A stretch of DNA of 16,019 nt from Gemmatimonadota bacterium (GTDB lineage: Bacteria > JBHIER01 > G020348925). How positions within the stretch are numbered: the first letter of the stretch is position 1; every line of letters starts with the position of its first letter. This document shows positions 1 through 7,328 of the stretch, piece by piece. The DNA lies in contig CP070758.1 in NCBI GenBank assembly GCA_020348925.1, positions 4,936,314 to 4,952,332 of the forward strand. The letters are read 5' to 3'. The notes beneath the pieces are model-generated. The model searched no databases. It was not told where the DNA came from and saw only the letters and a list, made by a program, of their open reading frames with translations. A program made the translations under genes and the position numbers.

Positions 1-102
1 GGGCGTAGGTGGATAGAAGAACGCAAAATAAGCGATGACAAGAACTGCGATGACTATGCCACCAGCTAAAATTTTCTTCATCAAACCACCGCGCTTTTCC
101 AT
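1..102 (-). CDS. N-terminus of an exported or membrane-anchored protein (partial)
   Basis: Reading the minus strand from an ATG at 102, 34 codons stay open to the window edge. The peptide begins MEKRGGLMKKILAGG and continues with a hydrophobic stretch (IVIAVLVIAYFAFFY, about residues 16-30), then a proline-rich PPTP. This is a classic signal peptide or N-terminal membrane anchor: a basic start followed by a hydrophobic core. A strong ribosome-binding site (GGGAGG at 111-116) lies 8 nt before the ATG, which decides this start over the in-frame ATG at 81. It may be the last gene transcribed from the ECF sigma/anti-sigma side, 192 bp downstream of the anti-sigma stop. The function cannot be told from 34 residues. 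Confidence 0.6.
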   Translation of the reverse strand, partial: MEKRGGLMKKILAGGIVIAVLVIAYFAFFYPPTP

Positions 103-294
103 TGCTTTACCCTCCCTTCAAAGGTTTCAAACTTCCGACTACCAACCACCAACCATACAGCTAACGGATCAGACGAACCATACTCACCTCCTTTTTTCAT
201 TGTCCAAATCTTTCAAGATCGTAAACTCATTCCGTTGTCTTATCAAAGTACAAATCAAACTCGAAATAGTTGGTCTTTTTTTATACTTTTCCAA

Positions 295-1095
295 TCATCC
301 GGTATCCCGCCTGACAATAATAGGGCGGTCATACAAAATGCCACCGTCTGCCGTGATCTTGAAATATAAAGTCGTAGAATTTTGGACCGTGTTGTTTAAA
401 ATAATCTGATAGGTGTTGTCACCGGTGTGTGCAACTTCCACGAGATTCTGGCCCATATGAACGGTGCCCTTCCCTCCGCTGGCCTGAGCATAGCCATAAA
501 CACTGAGGTCATTTTCATCAAAGGCAAAGGCCAGATTTATCTCTTTCTGCGTTTCAACCTTCACCTCTATGAAGACAATGGCTTCGGAATACGCCACCTC
601 AACAGATCCTCTGACATGTTCGGTGTCAATAGGAAAACGATCTCCCGGTTTCAACGTTCCCGCCAACTCTTTGAGCGTCATCGTTCCGTACAGTTTCGAA
701 ACATCAAAGGAATCTCCTTTCTGCTCCACGCCGGTGAACAGGAGGTACACCAGAAGACCAAAAATCAAACCGCAGGAAAAGACGTAGGCATACTTAAGAG
801 CACTTTTCATCTGGAAGCGCTCGAAAAGTGACGGGAGAAAGGTTTTTCTTTGTTGGGTGTAAAGTTTTTTCGGTAAAATCTCTTTCATGATATTCTTTTT
901 CAGATTGGAAGACGGCTCGATCTCCTCGACTGCGCTCAACACAGTGGACATCGCGAAAAGCTCATCAAAGTACTGACGCGCTTCCGGATTCTTCGAGAGA
1001 TGCTTCTTGAGGTCCGAGCTCTCCTGGCTGGAGTTGGCTCCATCAATCTCCTGGTTCATTAAACCGACATACTTTTTATCCAGCATTTTCGACAT
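295..1095 (-). CDS. Membrane-spanning anti-sigma factor of the adjacent ECF sigma factor
   Basis: Predicted single-pass anti-sigma factor of 266 aa. The cytoplasmic N-terminus (about 1-95) is helical and acidic, and a segment around residues 28-60 (DLKKHLSKNPEARQYFDELF) has the look of anti-sigma N-domains. One transmembrane helix follows at about 101-121 (YAYVFSCGLIFGLLVYLLF). The remaining ~145 residues would lie outside the membrane and are beta-rich, a plausible sensory domain. The HxxxCxxC zinc signature of ZAS-type anti-sigma factors is absent; only a lone His is present near residue 32. The gene overlaps the 3' end of the sigma gene by 20 bp, the usual arrangement for a translationally coupled sigma/anti-sigma pair. 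ATG at 1086 is an alternative start and has better spacing to GAGG. The role is inferred from topology and partnership, not from a recognised family signature. Confidence 0.7.
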   Translation of the reverse strand: MSKMLDKKYVGLMNQEIDGANSSQESSDLKKHLSKNPEARQYFDELFAMSTVLSAVEEIEPSSNLKKNIMKEILPKKLYTQQRKTFLPSLFERFQMKSALKYAYVFSCGLIFGLLVYLLFTGVEQKGDSFDVSKLYGTMTLKELAGTLKPGDRFPIDTEHVRGSVEVAYSEAIVFIEVKVETQKEINLAFAFDENDLSVYGYAQASGGKGTVHMGQNLVEVAHTGDNTYQIILNNTVQNSTTLYFKITADGGILYDRPIIVRRDTG

Positions 1096-1627
1096 AACCT
1101 CTTTTGCTCAAAATGTCCTTGAGGAGTTGCCTCGCTGTGAACAGTCTTGATTTTACAGTTTTTTCCGGAACGTCGAGTACATCACTCATCTCTTTGTACG
1201 AAAAATCCTGAAAGTGCTTCATAACGATCAAAACTCGATAATCAGGTTTCAAATCCATCAAAGCATTTTGAAGATCTTGGTGTAATTCAATCAAACTTTG
1301 ATCCTTCTTTAGCGTCGCTCCTTTAACGAGGATATCCGAGTCGTACCTCGTGAACCGTTTTCTCTGATTGATAAAATTCAGAGACTCATTTACGAGTATA
1401 CGATATAGCCAACTGAAAAACTTGTACTTAGGATCGAAGTATCGTAAATTCTCGAACGCCTTGATAAATACCGATTGCGTAACATCTTCTGCATCCTCGT
1501 ATTGGTGTATCATCCGGTAAGCCCCGTTGAAAATGGGCTTCTGGTACTTATCGACTATATGCTCAAAAGCGTTCGTGTTGCCCTCGATACACTTTTGAAC
1601 AATCTTCACATCATCCTGACCAGACAT
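1076..1627 (-). CDS. ECF-type RNA polymerase sigma factor (sigma-70 family, group 4)
   Basis: A 183-aa protein with the two-domain build of extracytoplasmic-function sigma factors. Region 2 is at about residues 18-90, with the typical AFEHIVDKYQKPIFNGAYR, YEDAEDVTQSVFIKAFENL and FFSWLYRILVNESLNFI segments that bind core polymerase and the -10 element. A short linker follows, then region 4 at about 118-172, whose helix-turn-helix (SYKEMSDVLDVPEKTVKSRLF) recognises the -35 element. The length is normal for the family. It is encoded just upstream of, and overlapping, its likely anti-sigma factor. Shine-Dalgarno pairing before the ATG at 1627 is weak. Such genes are often self-activating, and the 154-bp upstream gap is where an autoregulated promoter would sit. 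Target genes are unknown; the truncated gene at 1-102 lies downstream in the same direction. Confidence 0.92.
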   Translation of the reverse strand: MSGQDDVKIVQKCIEGNTNAFEHIVDKYQKPIFNGAYRMIHQYEDAEDVTQSVFIKAFENLRYFDPKYKFFSWLYRILVNESLNFINQRKRFTRYDSDILVKGATLKKDQSLIELHQDLQNALMDLKPDYRVLIVMKHFQDFSYKEMSDVLDVPEKTVKSRLFTARQLLKDILSKRGYVENAG

Positions 1628-1704
1628 AATTACAAACGAGCGGCTGAAAAAGTTGGTTATGAATGAGAATTTTTTTCGTCACCCCTGTTTCAGAGCGCGC
1701 GGTT

Positions 1705-1718
1705 GCACTTTAAAGTGC
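1705..1718. promoter_or_regulatory. 14-bp perfect palindrome between STAS gene and sigma gene
   Basis: GCACTTTAAAGTGC is a perfect 14-bp palindrome in the 154-bp gap between the end of the STAS gene (1782) and the start of the ECF sigma gene (1627). It lies about 80 nt before the sigma start, so it may be an operator or part of a weak transcript end for the partner-switch operon. No T-run follows on the minus strand, so it is not a canonical terminator. Confidence 0.25.
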
Positions 1719-1781
1719 TCTAAGAATTGTTCGCATATTTTGTGGTGCGTACAGGAACATATCACATCCACGAAGTACGAA

Positions 1782-2069
1782 TTATTCGACGATTTCAAAA
1801 ATTGTGTTGAATCCAGCATATCGGAACACATCTTTGATATGACCATTCATATTGATTAGTTTGAGACCGCCTCCTGTTTCTCGCAACTTTTTTTGGGTAA
1901 AAAGAAGGACCCCCAAACCTGCACTTGAAATATATTCCAAGTCTCGAAAATCGACCGTAACCGAGGTGTTGAGTTGTTCAAAGACCCCTTTTGCTTTTGC
2001 CACCTGCGAGGCGTCGAATCTCCCGGCGAGGACAATGTGTCCGTTTTCATTCATTTCAATAGTCAGCAT
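1782..2069 (-). CDS. STAS-domain anti-sigma factor antagonist (SpoIIAA/RsbV-like)
   Basis: A stand-alone STAS domain of 95 aa, the family's normal size. In partner switching the unphosphorylated form captures the kinase/anti-sigma protein, and phosphorylation of a conserved serine releases it. The phospho-acceptor motif is visible at residues 43-53 (DLEYISSAGLG), with Ser48/Ser49 as the candidate site. The C-terminal helix-strand portion (LKLINMNGHIKDVFRYAGF) is typical. The ATG at 2069 lies 1 nt after the kinase stop, so the two are very likely translated together. It is the last gene of a phosphatase-kinase-STAS operon on the minus strand. Confidence 0.92.
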   Translation of the reverse strand: MLTIEMNENGHIVLAGRFDASQVAKAKGVFEQLNTSVTVDFRDLEYISSAGLGVLLFTQKKLRETGGGLKLINMNGHIKDVFRYAGFNTIFEIVE

Positions 2070-2070
2070 A

Positions 2071-2487
2071 TCACGTTTCCAGGTTTTTAATGATTGTTAT
2101 TTTGCTTGTTCGATCACAGTACTCATAATCGATTTCATCTGCTATACATTTTACCAAGTGAATGCCCAAACCTCCGACCTTTCTCTCTTCAATACATTGA
2201 TTTGTATCGACCTCATCGACTTTCGTAATATCAAATGGTTCCACATCAAAATCGTTCAGAATGAGTATGAGCTTGTTGTCGCTTCTCTGGATATGTATCA
2301 AAATATCGTTCGGACTCTCGGAGCTGTATTTGATCATATTTGTGAACAGTTCCTCAACGATAAGGTCAATGTTCGAGGCTACCGAATGGGCCAGCTTGCT
2401 TTTCTTTTTAAACTCGTTGAGAAAGGCAAAAACGTTGTCCAGAGAGCTCATATCTCGTCTGAACTTTTTTTCCATCTGCACACTCAT
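2071..2487 (-). CDS. RsbW/SpoIIAB-like serine kinase (GHKL ATPase, HATPase_c_2 type)
   Basis: A 138-aa cytosolic protein of the anti-sigma serine kinase type. Such proteins phosphorylate the STAS partner and bind a target such as a sigma factor. The N-box is clear at 45-54 (EELFTNMIKY, with Asn50 as Mg/ATP ligand), and the G2 glycine loop at 105-111 (GGLGIHL). The G1 box is atypical: residues 78-86 read NDFDVEPFD where the family usually has a DxGxPFD pattern, so the central glycine is replaced. The start codon overlaps the phosphatase stop by 4 nt (ATGA), and the STAS gene follows after 1 nt. Together they form a complete partner-switch set. The binding target is not evident here; the ECF sigma factor next door has its own anti-sigma factor. 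Confidence 0.88.
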   Translation of the reverse strand: MSVQMEKKFRRDMSSLDNVFAFLNEFKKKSKLAHSVASNIDLIVEELFTNMIKYSSESPNDILIHIQRSDNKLILILNDFDVEPFDITKVDEVDTNQCIEERKVGGLGIHLVKCIADEIDYEYCDRTSKITIIKNLET

Positions 2488-3812
2488 ATCACCTTCGCTG
2501 CAACTATAGCTATATCGTCGCTCTGGGGAGAATGATTCGTGAATACTCTGAGTTCATCTCTAATCCGATCGATAATACTTCCAGCCTTCTGTGAGGCGCT
2601 TTGCTCAACAGTCTCCAAGAGCCTCGACTCGTTAAACATTTCTCCCTGCACATTCATTGCCTCTGTAACGCCATCTGTGTAAACGAGAAAGAAATCTCCC
2701 TGATTCAAAGGAATTTGTCTCTCCACGTACACAGAATCCTTGGAAAATCCTAAAATGGGCCCCTGGCACTCGACCAACCGGACCGATTTGGATTGATGTG
2801 TGAAAGACAGAAGAGGATTGTGACCTGCGTTGGAAAATCGTAGAAGTCTTTTTTTCATGTCGAAAACCAGAAACGTCATTGTTACAAACATATCCCCTGG
2901 CATAATGGCCTCAAGGGTTGAATTGGTCTCCGAAATAACAAGATCTGCTGATGTGAAATTTTGAGTGGTGGCATACAAAATGCCCTTCACCATGGTCATA
3001 ACCAGCGCAGCTGACGGTCCGTGTCCTGAGACATCCGCGATGACGATGCCGAACAGATCATCGTCTAAATGAAAATAATCGTAATAATCCCCACTCACCT
3101 CCTCGGCCGGACTGAAGTAACTGGAAATTTCCAACCCTTCAACAGCGGGAACGTGCTTGGGTAAGAGCCCCAACTGGATATCGCGAGCCATTTCCAATTC
3201 ATCCTCCATCCGTTTACACTGCAGGGCTTCTTCTTGAAGGTGTGAATTTCGGATGAGCTGACCGGACTGTACAGCAATGATGGAGAGTAATCGCAGGTCA
3301 TTGGAATTAAAGGAGTCAGAAGACTTCTTGTTCGTCACCGTAAGAATGCCGAGAAGCTCTCCCCTGAACCGAATCGGAACGCATAAGATGGATCGGATAT
3401 TTTTCCGCTCCTGTTCGGTTATGACGAACCTCGGATCGTTAGATACGTTTTCCACCAAGAGGGGTTCCTGATGTTTGAGAACCCAACCGGTAAACGTGGC
3501 TCCCACTTTGTAGGTCAATGGCCGGCTCGTTCTGTCCGCTTGGCGGATGAGGGTTCTGAGAGGGGCATCGTCCTGCTCCGTAACAAGCAGAATGGATCCT
3601 TGTTCGGCTTTTACCGCTTTGATGGACTTCTCGACAATGATGTCCAGCATTTGATTCACTTCCATGGATGTACTTGCAGCAATGGCCAAATCGTTCAGGA
3701 CTGTCAACTCCTCCACTGCGGATTTCAGCCTGCGAATCTCATTTTCCAAGTGAACAATTTTTCTATCGTTATCCATTTCAGCGCGCACCATACCACATTT
3801 TGATTCTTCCAT
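2484..3812 (-). CDS. GAF-domain SpoIIE/RsbU-type PP2C phosphatase
   Basis: A 442-aa soluble phosphatase that would dephosphorylate the STAS antagonist encoded two genes downstream, in response to a signal sensed by its GAF domain. The order is: a short coiled coil at about 16-38; a GAF domain at about 40-190 (SILLV, GWVLKHQEPLLVENV, ILCVPIRFRGELLGILTVTN); a signalling helix at about 193-216 (EDELEMARDIQLGLLP, typical just before SpoIIE domains); then a PP2C/SpoIIE catalytic domain at about 225-440. Likely metal-binding acidic residues are Asp242 (GDYYD), Asp260 (IADVSGHG), Asp380 (YTDG) and Asp432/433 (SDDIAI). It is the first gene of the three-gene operon. The ATG at 3812 is the most upstream; ATGs at 3791 and 3776 are possible but none has a clear ribosome-binding site. 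No membrane segment is present, so the signal is probably cytosolic. Confidence 0.92.
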   Translation of the reverse strand: MEESKCGMVRAEMDNDRKIVHLENEIRRLKSAVEELTVLNDLAIAASTSMEVNQMLDIIVEKSIKAVKAEQGSILLVTEQDDAPLRTLIRQADRTSRPLTYKVGATFTGWVLKHQEPLLVENVSNDPRFVITEQERKNIRSILCVPIRFRGELLGILTVTNKKSSDSFNSNDLRLLSIIAVQSGQLIRNSHLQEEALQCKRMEDELEMARDIQLGLLPKHVPAVEGLEISSYFSPAEEVSGDYYDYFHLDDDLFGIVIADVSGHGPSAALVMTMVKGILYATTQNFTSADLVISETNSTLEAIMPGDMFVTMTFLVFDMKKRLLRFSNAGHNPLLSFTHQSKSVRLVECQGPILGFSKDSVYVERQIPLNQGDFFLVYTDGVTEAMNVQGEMFNESRLLETVEQSASQKAGSIIDRIRDELRVFTNHSPQSDDIAIVAAKVI

Positions 3813-4788
3813 ACATTATTCTTGTCTCTTCTTCGGAAACCTCCGCTCAATAATCTCGCTCGTGTTTTTGCGGCTCTGTGCTTATATAACGGGTGTCCGT
3901 AACGTTGATCTTAATAATTGAAGCCGTTCATCCTACAAGGTGTGCATCGGAACACATGGAAGCACAGCATGAAGAAGTAGCACAGTTATGCTTCGATGCC
4001 TTCTGCGAATACGAGATTGCGTTTCAATCGAAAAGAACTTTCATCTTAATATGCAATATTACAGCCAATAAGCAATAGGTATTTCGCTAATCAGAGAGTT
4101 AAGAAGTTTTAACAAGTATGACTGACAATCTCATGGGTGAAGAACCTCATATGCACTGCCAATCCCATTTATTGGCTTTCTATTCAACCTAAGTTATTCT
4201 TTTCGATTGAATATGTCAAGGGATTTCTGAGATCTCTTTGAAAGAAGAACGTCACCGTATATTTGAAGCCGTGTGCCGAAAAAATCTGAGATTTTTAACT
4301 TGAGACAGAAAAAGTATGGAAACCTCTCTAAAATCAAATAGTAACCATACCTTTTCACGACAATCCCGGGTGACAGTTTTCGACCTCCTTCCCCGTTTCC
4401 AAAAGCAGGGTTGCCTTCGCTCTGAAACAGATTCGATTCGGGGCAGCGGTCGCCCGCTTCCTGTTCAAAGGTTCGACCGATCCGTGGCCATATGACTTCG
4501 CACCACGTTGAGGCCTGCGCGACCCTTCGTCTCCCCGGCCCGCTGTGCTGTGAGCCTTTAATACCGAATCCCTTTCGAACTTCAAATTATCCCAGTCTTT
4601 CGGAATTCCGCAACATCCCGAAAGGTGAACGGAAAACGTTCAATATTTCTGTACTATAGAACAAGAAATCTGGGCTTGAGATTCCTGACAAAAGCCAACC
4701 ATATGTATTTTATAATGATACATCGATGATCCCGATATGAAACTGCACGGGTTCTTCATCGAAGTTTCTGGATCCAGAGAGAATTGTA
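3813..4788. other. Long intergenic spacer between divergent operons
   Basis: Nearly 1 kb with no convincing protein gene; short open frames here lack ribosome-binding sites and recognisable sequence. It must hold the promoter of the minus-strand phosphatase operon in its left part; a TATATAA at about 3879-3885 is a candidate -10 without a good -35. A perfect AT-rich inverted repeat (AAAAATCT, G, AGATTTTT) lies at 4280-4296. The part from about 4355 to 4560 is clearly more GC-rich than its surroundings and is listed separately as a possible RNA gene. ATGTAT/ATACAT arms at 4703-4723 flank a TATAAT. Confidence 0.6.
4310..4630 (-). ncRNA. Possible structured RNA (GC-rich block with terminator-like end)
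   Basis: On the minus strand this block is GC-rich within an AT-rich spacer. It contains paired arms CGGTCG/CGACCG (4447-4452 with 4474-4479) and a 7-bp arm pair CTTTCGG/CCGAAAG near 4597-4624. It ends in a GTATGG/CCATAC stem (4345-4350 with 4314-4319) directly followed by TTTTT on the minus strand, resembling an intrinsic terminator although the loop is long (25 nt). A TATAGT at about 4656 could be a -10, but no good -35 was seen. It does not match tmRNA, RNase P, SRP or tRNA consensus as far as can be judged by eye. It could also be a remnant of a lost element. Strand and ends are guesses. Confidence 0.2.
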
Positions 4789-4817
4789 TTGACAAAAAAG
4801 TGGCCTCTCATTATATT
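4789..4817 (+). promoter_or_regulatory. Sigma-70 promoter of the fur-feoAB operon
   Basis: A perfect -35 hexamer TTGACA (4789-4794) and a -10 TATATT (4812-4817) are separated by exactly 17 nt. Transcription would begin around 4824, giving a leader of about 30 nt before the fur ATG. It is the best promoter match seen in the window and is correctly placed for fur. Confidence 0.75.
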
Positions 4818-4818
4818 T

Positions 4819-4841
4819 AAAATTGAGACTCATTTGCAATT
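4819..4841. promoter_or_regulatory. Candidate Fur box overlapping the transcription start
   Basis: Just downstream of the -10, the stretch AAAATTGAGACTCATTTGCA, continuing AATT, has the imperfect dyad and the ATTTGC / TGAGA elements seen in Fur operators. On the opposite strand it reads GCAAATGAGTCTCAA. A metal-loaded Fur dimer here would block initiation, giving iron-repressed, autoregulated expression of fur-feoA-feoB. The match to the classical 19-bp consensus is partial. Confidence 0.4.
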
Positions 4842-4855
4842 GGAGGTGAGATACG

Positions 4856-5341
4856 ATGAATACCGAGGAGAGAACGTTCGAGAGGTATTTACGCTCTCAG
4901 GGTTTGAAATTCACTGTCCAGCGGAAATTGATATTGAGAAAGGTGTTTGCAATGCACGACCACTTTGAGGCGGATGATCTCGCCACAGAGTTCAGGCTGG
5001 AGGGGAAAAAGCTCTCTCGAGCCACAGTCTATCGTACATTGCCCTTGTTGGTCCAATGCGGTTTGATCAGAGAGGTCCAATTCGGTGAGAATCATGCCCA
5101 TTACGAACAGACTATGGGCCATCAGCATCACGATCATTTGATCTGTGTCACGTGCGGGAAAGTGGTTGAGTTCTGCGATGATTCCATCGAACAACTCCAG
5201 GACGACGTCTGCGCGAAACACGGTTTTCAGCTTGAATCCCATAGTTTGGAAATTAAAGGGTACTGCAATCATTGTTGGAAACGAATATGCAGTTCGGCTT
5301 CAAGTGTGTCAACGAGAGACGATGAAGAGAGAGCGAGGTAA
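4856..5341 (+). CDS. fur: Fur-family metal-responsive transcriptional regulator
   Basis: A 161-aa repressor, probably iron-sensing given that feoA and feoB follow. The winged-helix DNA-binding domain spans about 8-80 (LKFTVQRKLILRKVF; LSRATVYRTLPLLVQCGLI is the recognition region). The dimerisation and metal-binding domain follows, with HQHHDHLICVTCG at 89-101 (a His cluster plus Cys97 and Cys100) and the second structural zinc pair Cys137/Cys140 (YCNHC). About 20 polar residues follow, a slightly long tail for the family. A strong GGAGGTGA (4842-4849) lies 6 nt before the ATG. feoA starts 3 nt after the stop, so co-transcription and regulation by its own product are likely. Zur or PerR specificity cannot be excluded from sequence alone, but the neighbours favour Fur. 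Confidence 0.92.
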   Translation: MNTEERTFERYLRSQGLKFTVQRKLILRKVFAMHDHFEADDLATEFRLEGKKLSRATVYRTLPLLVQCGLIREVQFGENHAHYEQTMGHQHHDHLICVTCGKVVEFCDDSIEQLQDDVCAKHGFQLESHSLEIKGYCNHCWKRICSSASSVSTRDDEERAR

Positions 5342-5344
5342 TTC

Positions 5345-5593
5345 ATGAGCCCAACCAGATACATATCGCTGCCTCACTTGCGGGTGGGGCAAAGCGGGAC
5401 GGTTAAAGAAATAACCGGGGGCTCTGGCGTTGTCAAAAAATTGACAGCGTTAGGCCTGAGACCGGGTCAGATCGTTACGAAACGAGATTCTGTTTTTACG
5501 CGAGGCCCGGTCGTGCTGAAAGTCAACAATACGCAAATGGCCATCGGCTATGGCATGGCCCAGAAGGTGTTGGTGGAGGTCGAGGAAGAGTGA
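5345..5593 (+). CDS. feoA: FeoA, small SH3-like partner of the ferrous iron transporter
   Basis: An 82-aa cytosolic protein of standard FeoA size, a small SH3-fold partner that modulates FeoB. Typical features are the SGTVKEITGGSG turn, the KLTALGLRPGQIVTKRDSV core (the family's conserved LxxLGLxxG pattern), GPVVLKVNNTQMAIG and the terminal VLVEVEEE. It starts 3 nt after fur with GAGG 8 nt upstream, and its stop codon overlaps the GTG start of feoB by 4 nt (GTGA), indicating translational coupling. Confidence 0.95.
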   Translation: MSPTRYISLPHLRVGQSGTVKEITGGSGVVKKLTALGLRPGQIVTKRDSVFTRGPVVLKVNNTQMAIGYGMAQKVLVEVEEE

Positions 5594-7299
5594 AACGTGT
5601 GCTTCTCATGGGAAATCCCAATGTAGGGAAAAGCGTGGTCTTTTCCAGGCTCACGGGTGTCAACGTGGTTTCGTCCAATTATCCCGGAACGACGGTGGGT
5701 TATACCAGGGGACATATGCATATCGGCAGCGAGAGAGTAGAGATCGTCGATGTTCCAGGGGCCTATACCTTGGACCCGACGTGCAAGGCCGAAGAGGTGG
5801 CGGTCGAAATGCTCCTGGAGGGAGACCTTGTCATGAACATCGTCGATGCCACCAATCTTGAGAGAAATCTTTTTCTCACCCTCCAGCTCTTAGAGAAGGA
5901 CATTCCCCTGCTTCTCGCCCTGAACATCTGGGACGAGGCGCGACACAGGGGGATCCATATTGACGTCGAGAAACTGGAGGCAATACTCGGTGTACCGATT
6001 GTCCCAACCGTGGCCGTGTCCGGGGAAGGTATCAAGGAGTTGGTTTCACGATTGCCCGAGGCCAGGGTCGCCCGGCGACCCTCCGCCACTTCCGATGAGC
6101 TTTGGTCTGAGATCGGCAGAATAACGGCTGAGGTTCAAACCATCACCCACCGCCATCATACGTGGAGGGACAGATTTGAGGAGGCCAGCATCAAACCGAT
6201 AACTGGCATCCCGATTGCGCTGACCATGATCTTACTGGTGTTTACCTTTGTGCGCCTTGTCGGGGAAGGATTGATTGCGTACCTCTTCGAGCCTCTTTTC
6301 CATGATGTGTACGCACCGCTGTTAATGAAAATTGGTTCTCTGTTGGGCTCAGGTGGAATTGTCCATGACGTTGTCGTCGGTACATTGATTGATGGCCGCA
6401 TAGATTTTGAGCTCTCTTTTGGCGTTTTAAGCACAGGCCTTTTCGTGCCACTGGGCATTGTTCTGCCTTACGTCTTTGCCTTCTATTTCGCATTAGGATT
6501 TCTGGAGGATCTTGGATATCTGCCCCGACTGGCCGTATTGACCGATAATTTCATGCATCGATTGGGACTGCACGGGTACGCCATCATTCCAAACGTTCTC
6601 GGTCTTGGGTGCAATGTTCCCGGAATACTGGCCACGCGTATCTTGGAGAGCAAGAGAGAGCGATTCATTGCAGCGACCATCATGGCCATCGGTGTTCCCT
6701 GCGCGGCGCTGCAGGCCATGATTTTGGGATTGGTCGGGGAGCGGGGTGTCCGGTATGTGGCCGTCGTCTATGGCACGCTCTTTCTCGTATGGTTTTTGTT
6801 GGGTTTCATATTGAATAGAGTTCTCAAGGGATTCTCTCCTGAGATTCTCACCGAGATTCCTCCGTACCGGTTTCCTCCTTTTCGCATCCTCCTTAGAAAA
6901 CTTTGGTATCGACTGTCCAATTTCCTTCGTGAAGCGATCCCTTTCGTTCTCTTGGGAGTTCTTCTGATCAACGTTCTGTTTGTGTTCAAAATCATGAACG
7001 CAATCGCCACACTCACCGCTCCTGTCATTCGTGGAATCTTCGGTTTGCCGGAAGAAGCCATCTCTGTTCTCGTAATAGGCTTCTTACGCAAAGATATAGC
7101 CGTGGGCATGCTGGGCCCCCTGAACCTCTCTACGAAACAGTTGGTAGTGGGAACCACGGTCCTGTCCATCTACTTTCCTTGCGCGGCCACATTCATCATT
7201 TTGCTGAAAGAACTCGGATTGAGAGGGATGCTCAGATCGGCAGGCATTATGATACTTGTGGCCATCACAGTGGGTGGACTGCTCAACTTGATTTTGTAG
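5590..7299 (+). CDS. feoB: FeoB, GTPase-coupled ferrous iron transporter
   Basis: Inner-membrane Fe(II) uptake protein of 569 aa starting at a GTG that overlaps the feoA stop. The N-terminal G domain shows G1 GNPNVGKS (8-15), switch I with NYPGTTV (30-36), G3 DVPG (54-57), G4 NIWD (112-115) and a G5-like SGEG (144-147). After a short helical segment (about 168-200) the membrane part begins near 205 and has multiple hydrophobic helices with the conserved signatures DLGYLPR (307-313), GCNVPGILATR (340-350), a Pro-Cys at 370-371 and a second Pro-Cys at 530-531 (the two 'gate' repeats). It is about 200 residues shorter than the E. coli protein (773 aa); the reduction is mainly in linkers and the C-terminal tail, and the core signatures are intact. 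No feoC follows. A histidine kinase gene begins 29 nt downstream. Confidence 0.95.
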   Translation: MKRVLLMGNPNVGKSVVFSRLTGVNVVSSNYPGTTVGYTRGHMHIGSERVEIVDVPGAYTLDPTCKAEEVAVEMLLEGDLVMNIVDATNLERNLFLTLQLLEKDIPLLLALNIWDEARHRGIHIDVEKLEAILGVPIVPTVAVSGEGIKELVSRLPEARVARRPSATSDELWSEIGRITAEVQTITHRHHTWRDRFEEASIKPITGIPIALTMILLVFTFVRLVGEGLIAYLFEPLFHDVYAPLLMKIGSLLGSGGIVHDVVVGTLIDGRIDFELSFGVLSTGLFVPLGIVLPYVFAFYFALGFLEDLGYLPRLAVLTDNFMHRLGLHGYAIIPNVLGLGCNVPGILATRILESKRERFIAATIMAIGVPCAALQAMILGLVGERGVRYVAVVYGTLFLVWFLLGFILNRVLKGFSPEILTEIPPYRFPPFRILLRKLWYRLSNFLREAIPFVLLGVLLINVLFVFKIMNAIATLTAPVIRGIFGLPEEAISVLVIGFLRKDIAVGMLGPLNLSTKQLVVGTTVLSIYFPCAATFIILLKELGLRGMLRSAGIMILVAITVGGLLNLIL

Positions 7300-7328
7300 A
7301 ATATGGCGATATGTAAGGTGAAGATACG

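Noticed and set aside
35-409. A 124-codon plus-strand open frame at the left edge
   Set aside because: It runs antisense over the clear start of the minus-strand exported protein and the 3' end of the anti-sigma gene, and has no recognisable features or ribosome-binding site.
3893-4078. A 61-codon plus-strand frame before fur
   Set aside because: No ribosome-binding site, no motif, and placed in the promoter area of the divergent operon.
4355-4585. A 76-codon minus-strand frame in the GC-rich block
   Set aside because: Arg/Gly-rich composition, no ribosome-binding site and no family resemblance. The block looks more like structured or remnant non-coding DNA.
4685-4716. CTGACA ... TATAAT as a second promoter for fur
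   Set aside because: The spacer is 20 nt, too long, and the promoter at 4789-4817 is far better and closer.
5763-6089. Antisense frames inside feoB, the dehydrogenase and the regulator genes
   Set aside because: All overlap strongly supported genes and show Ser/Arg-rich shadow composition without domains.
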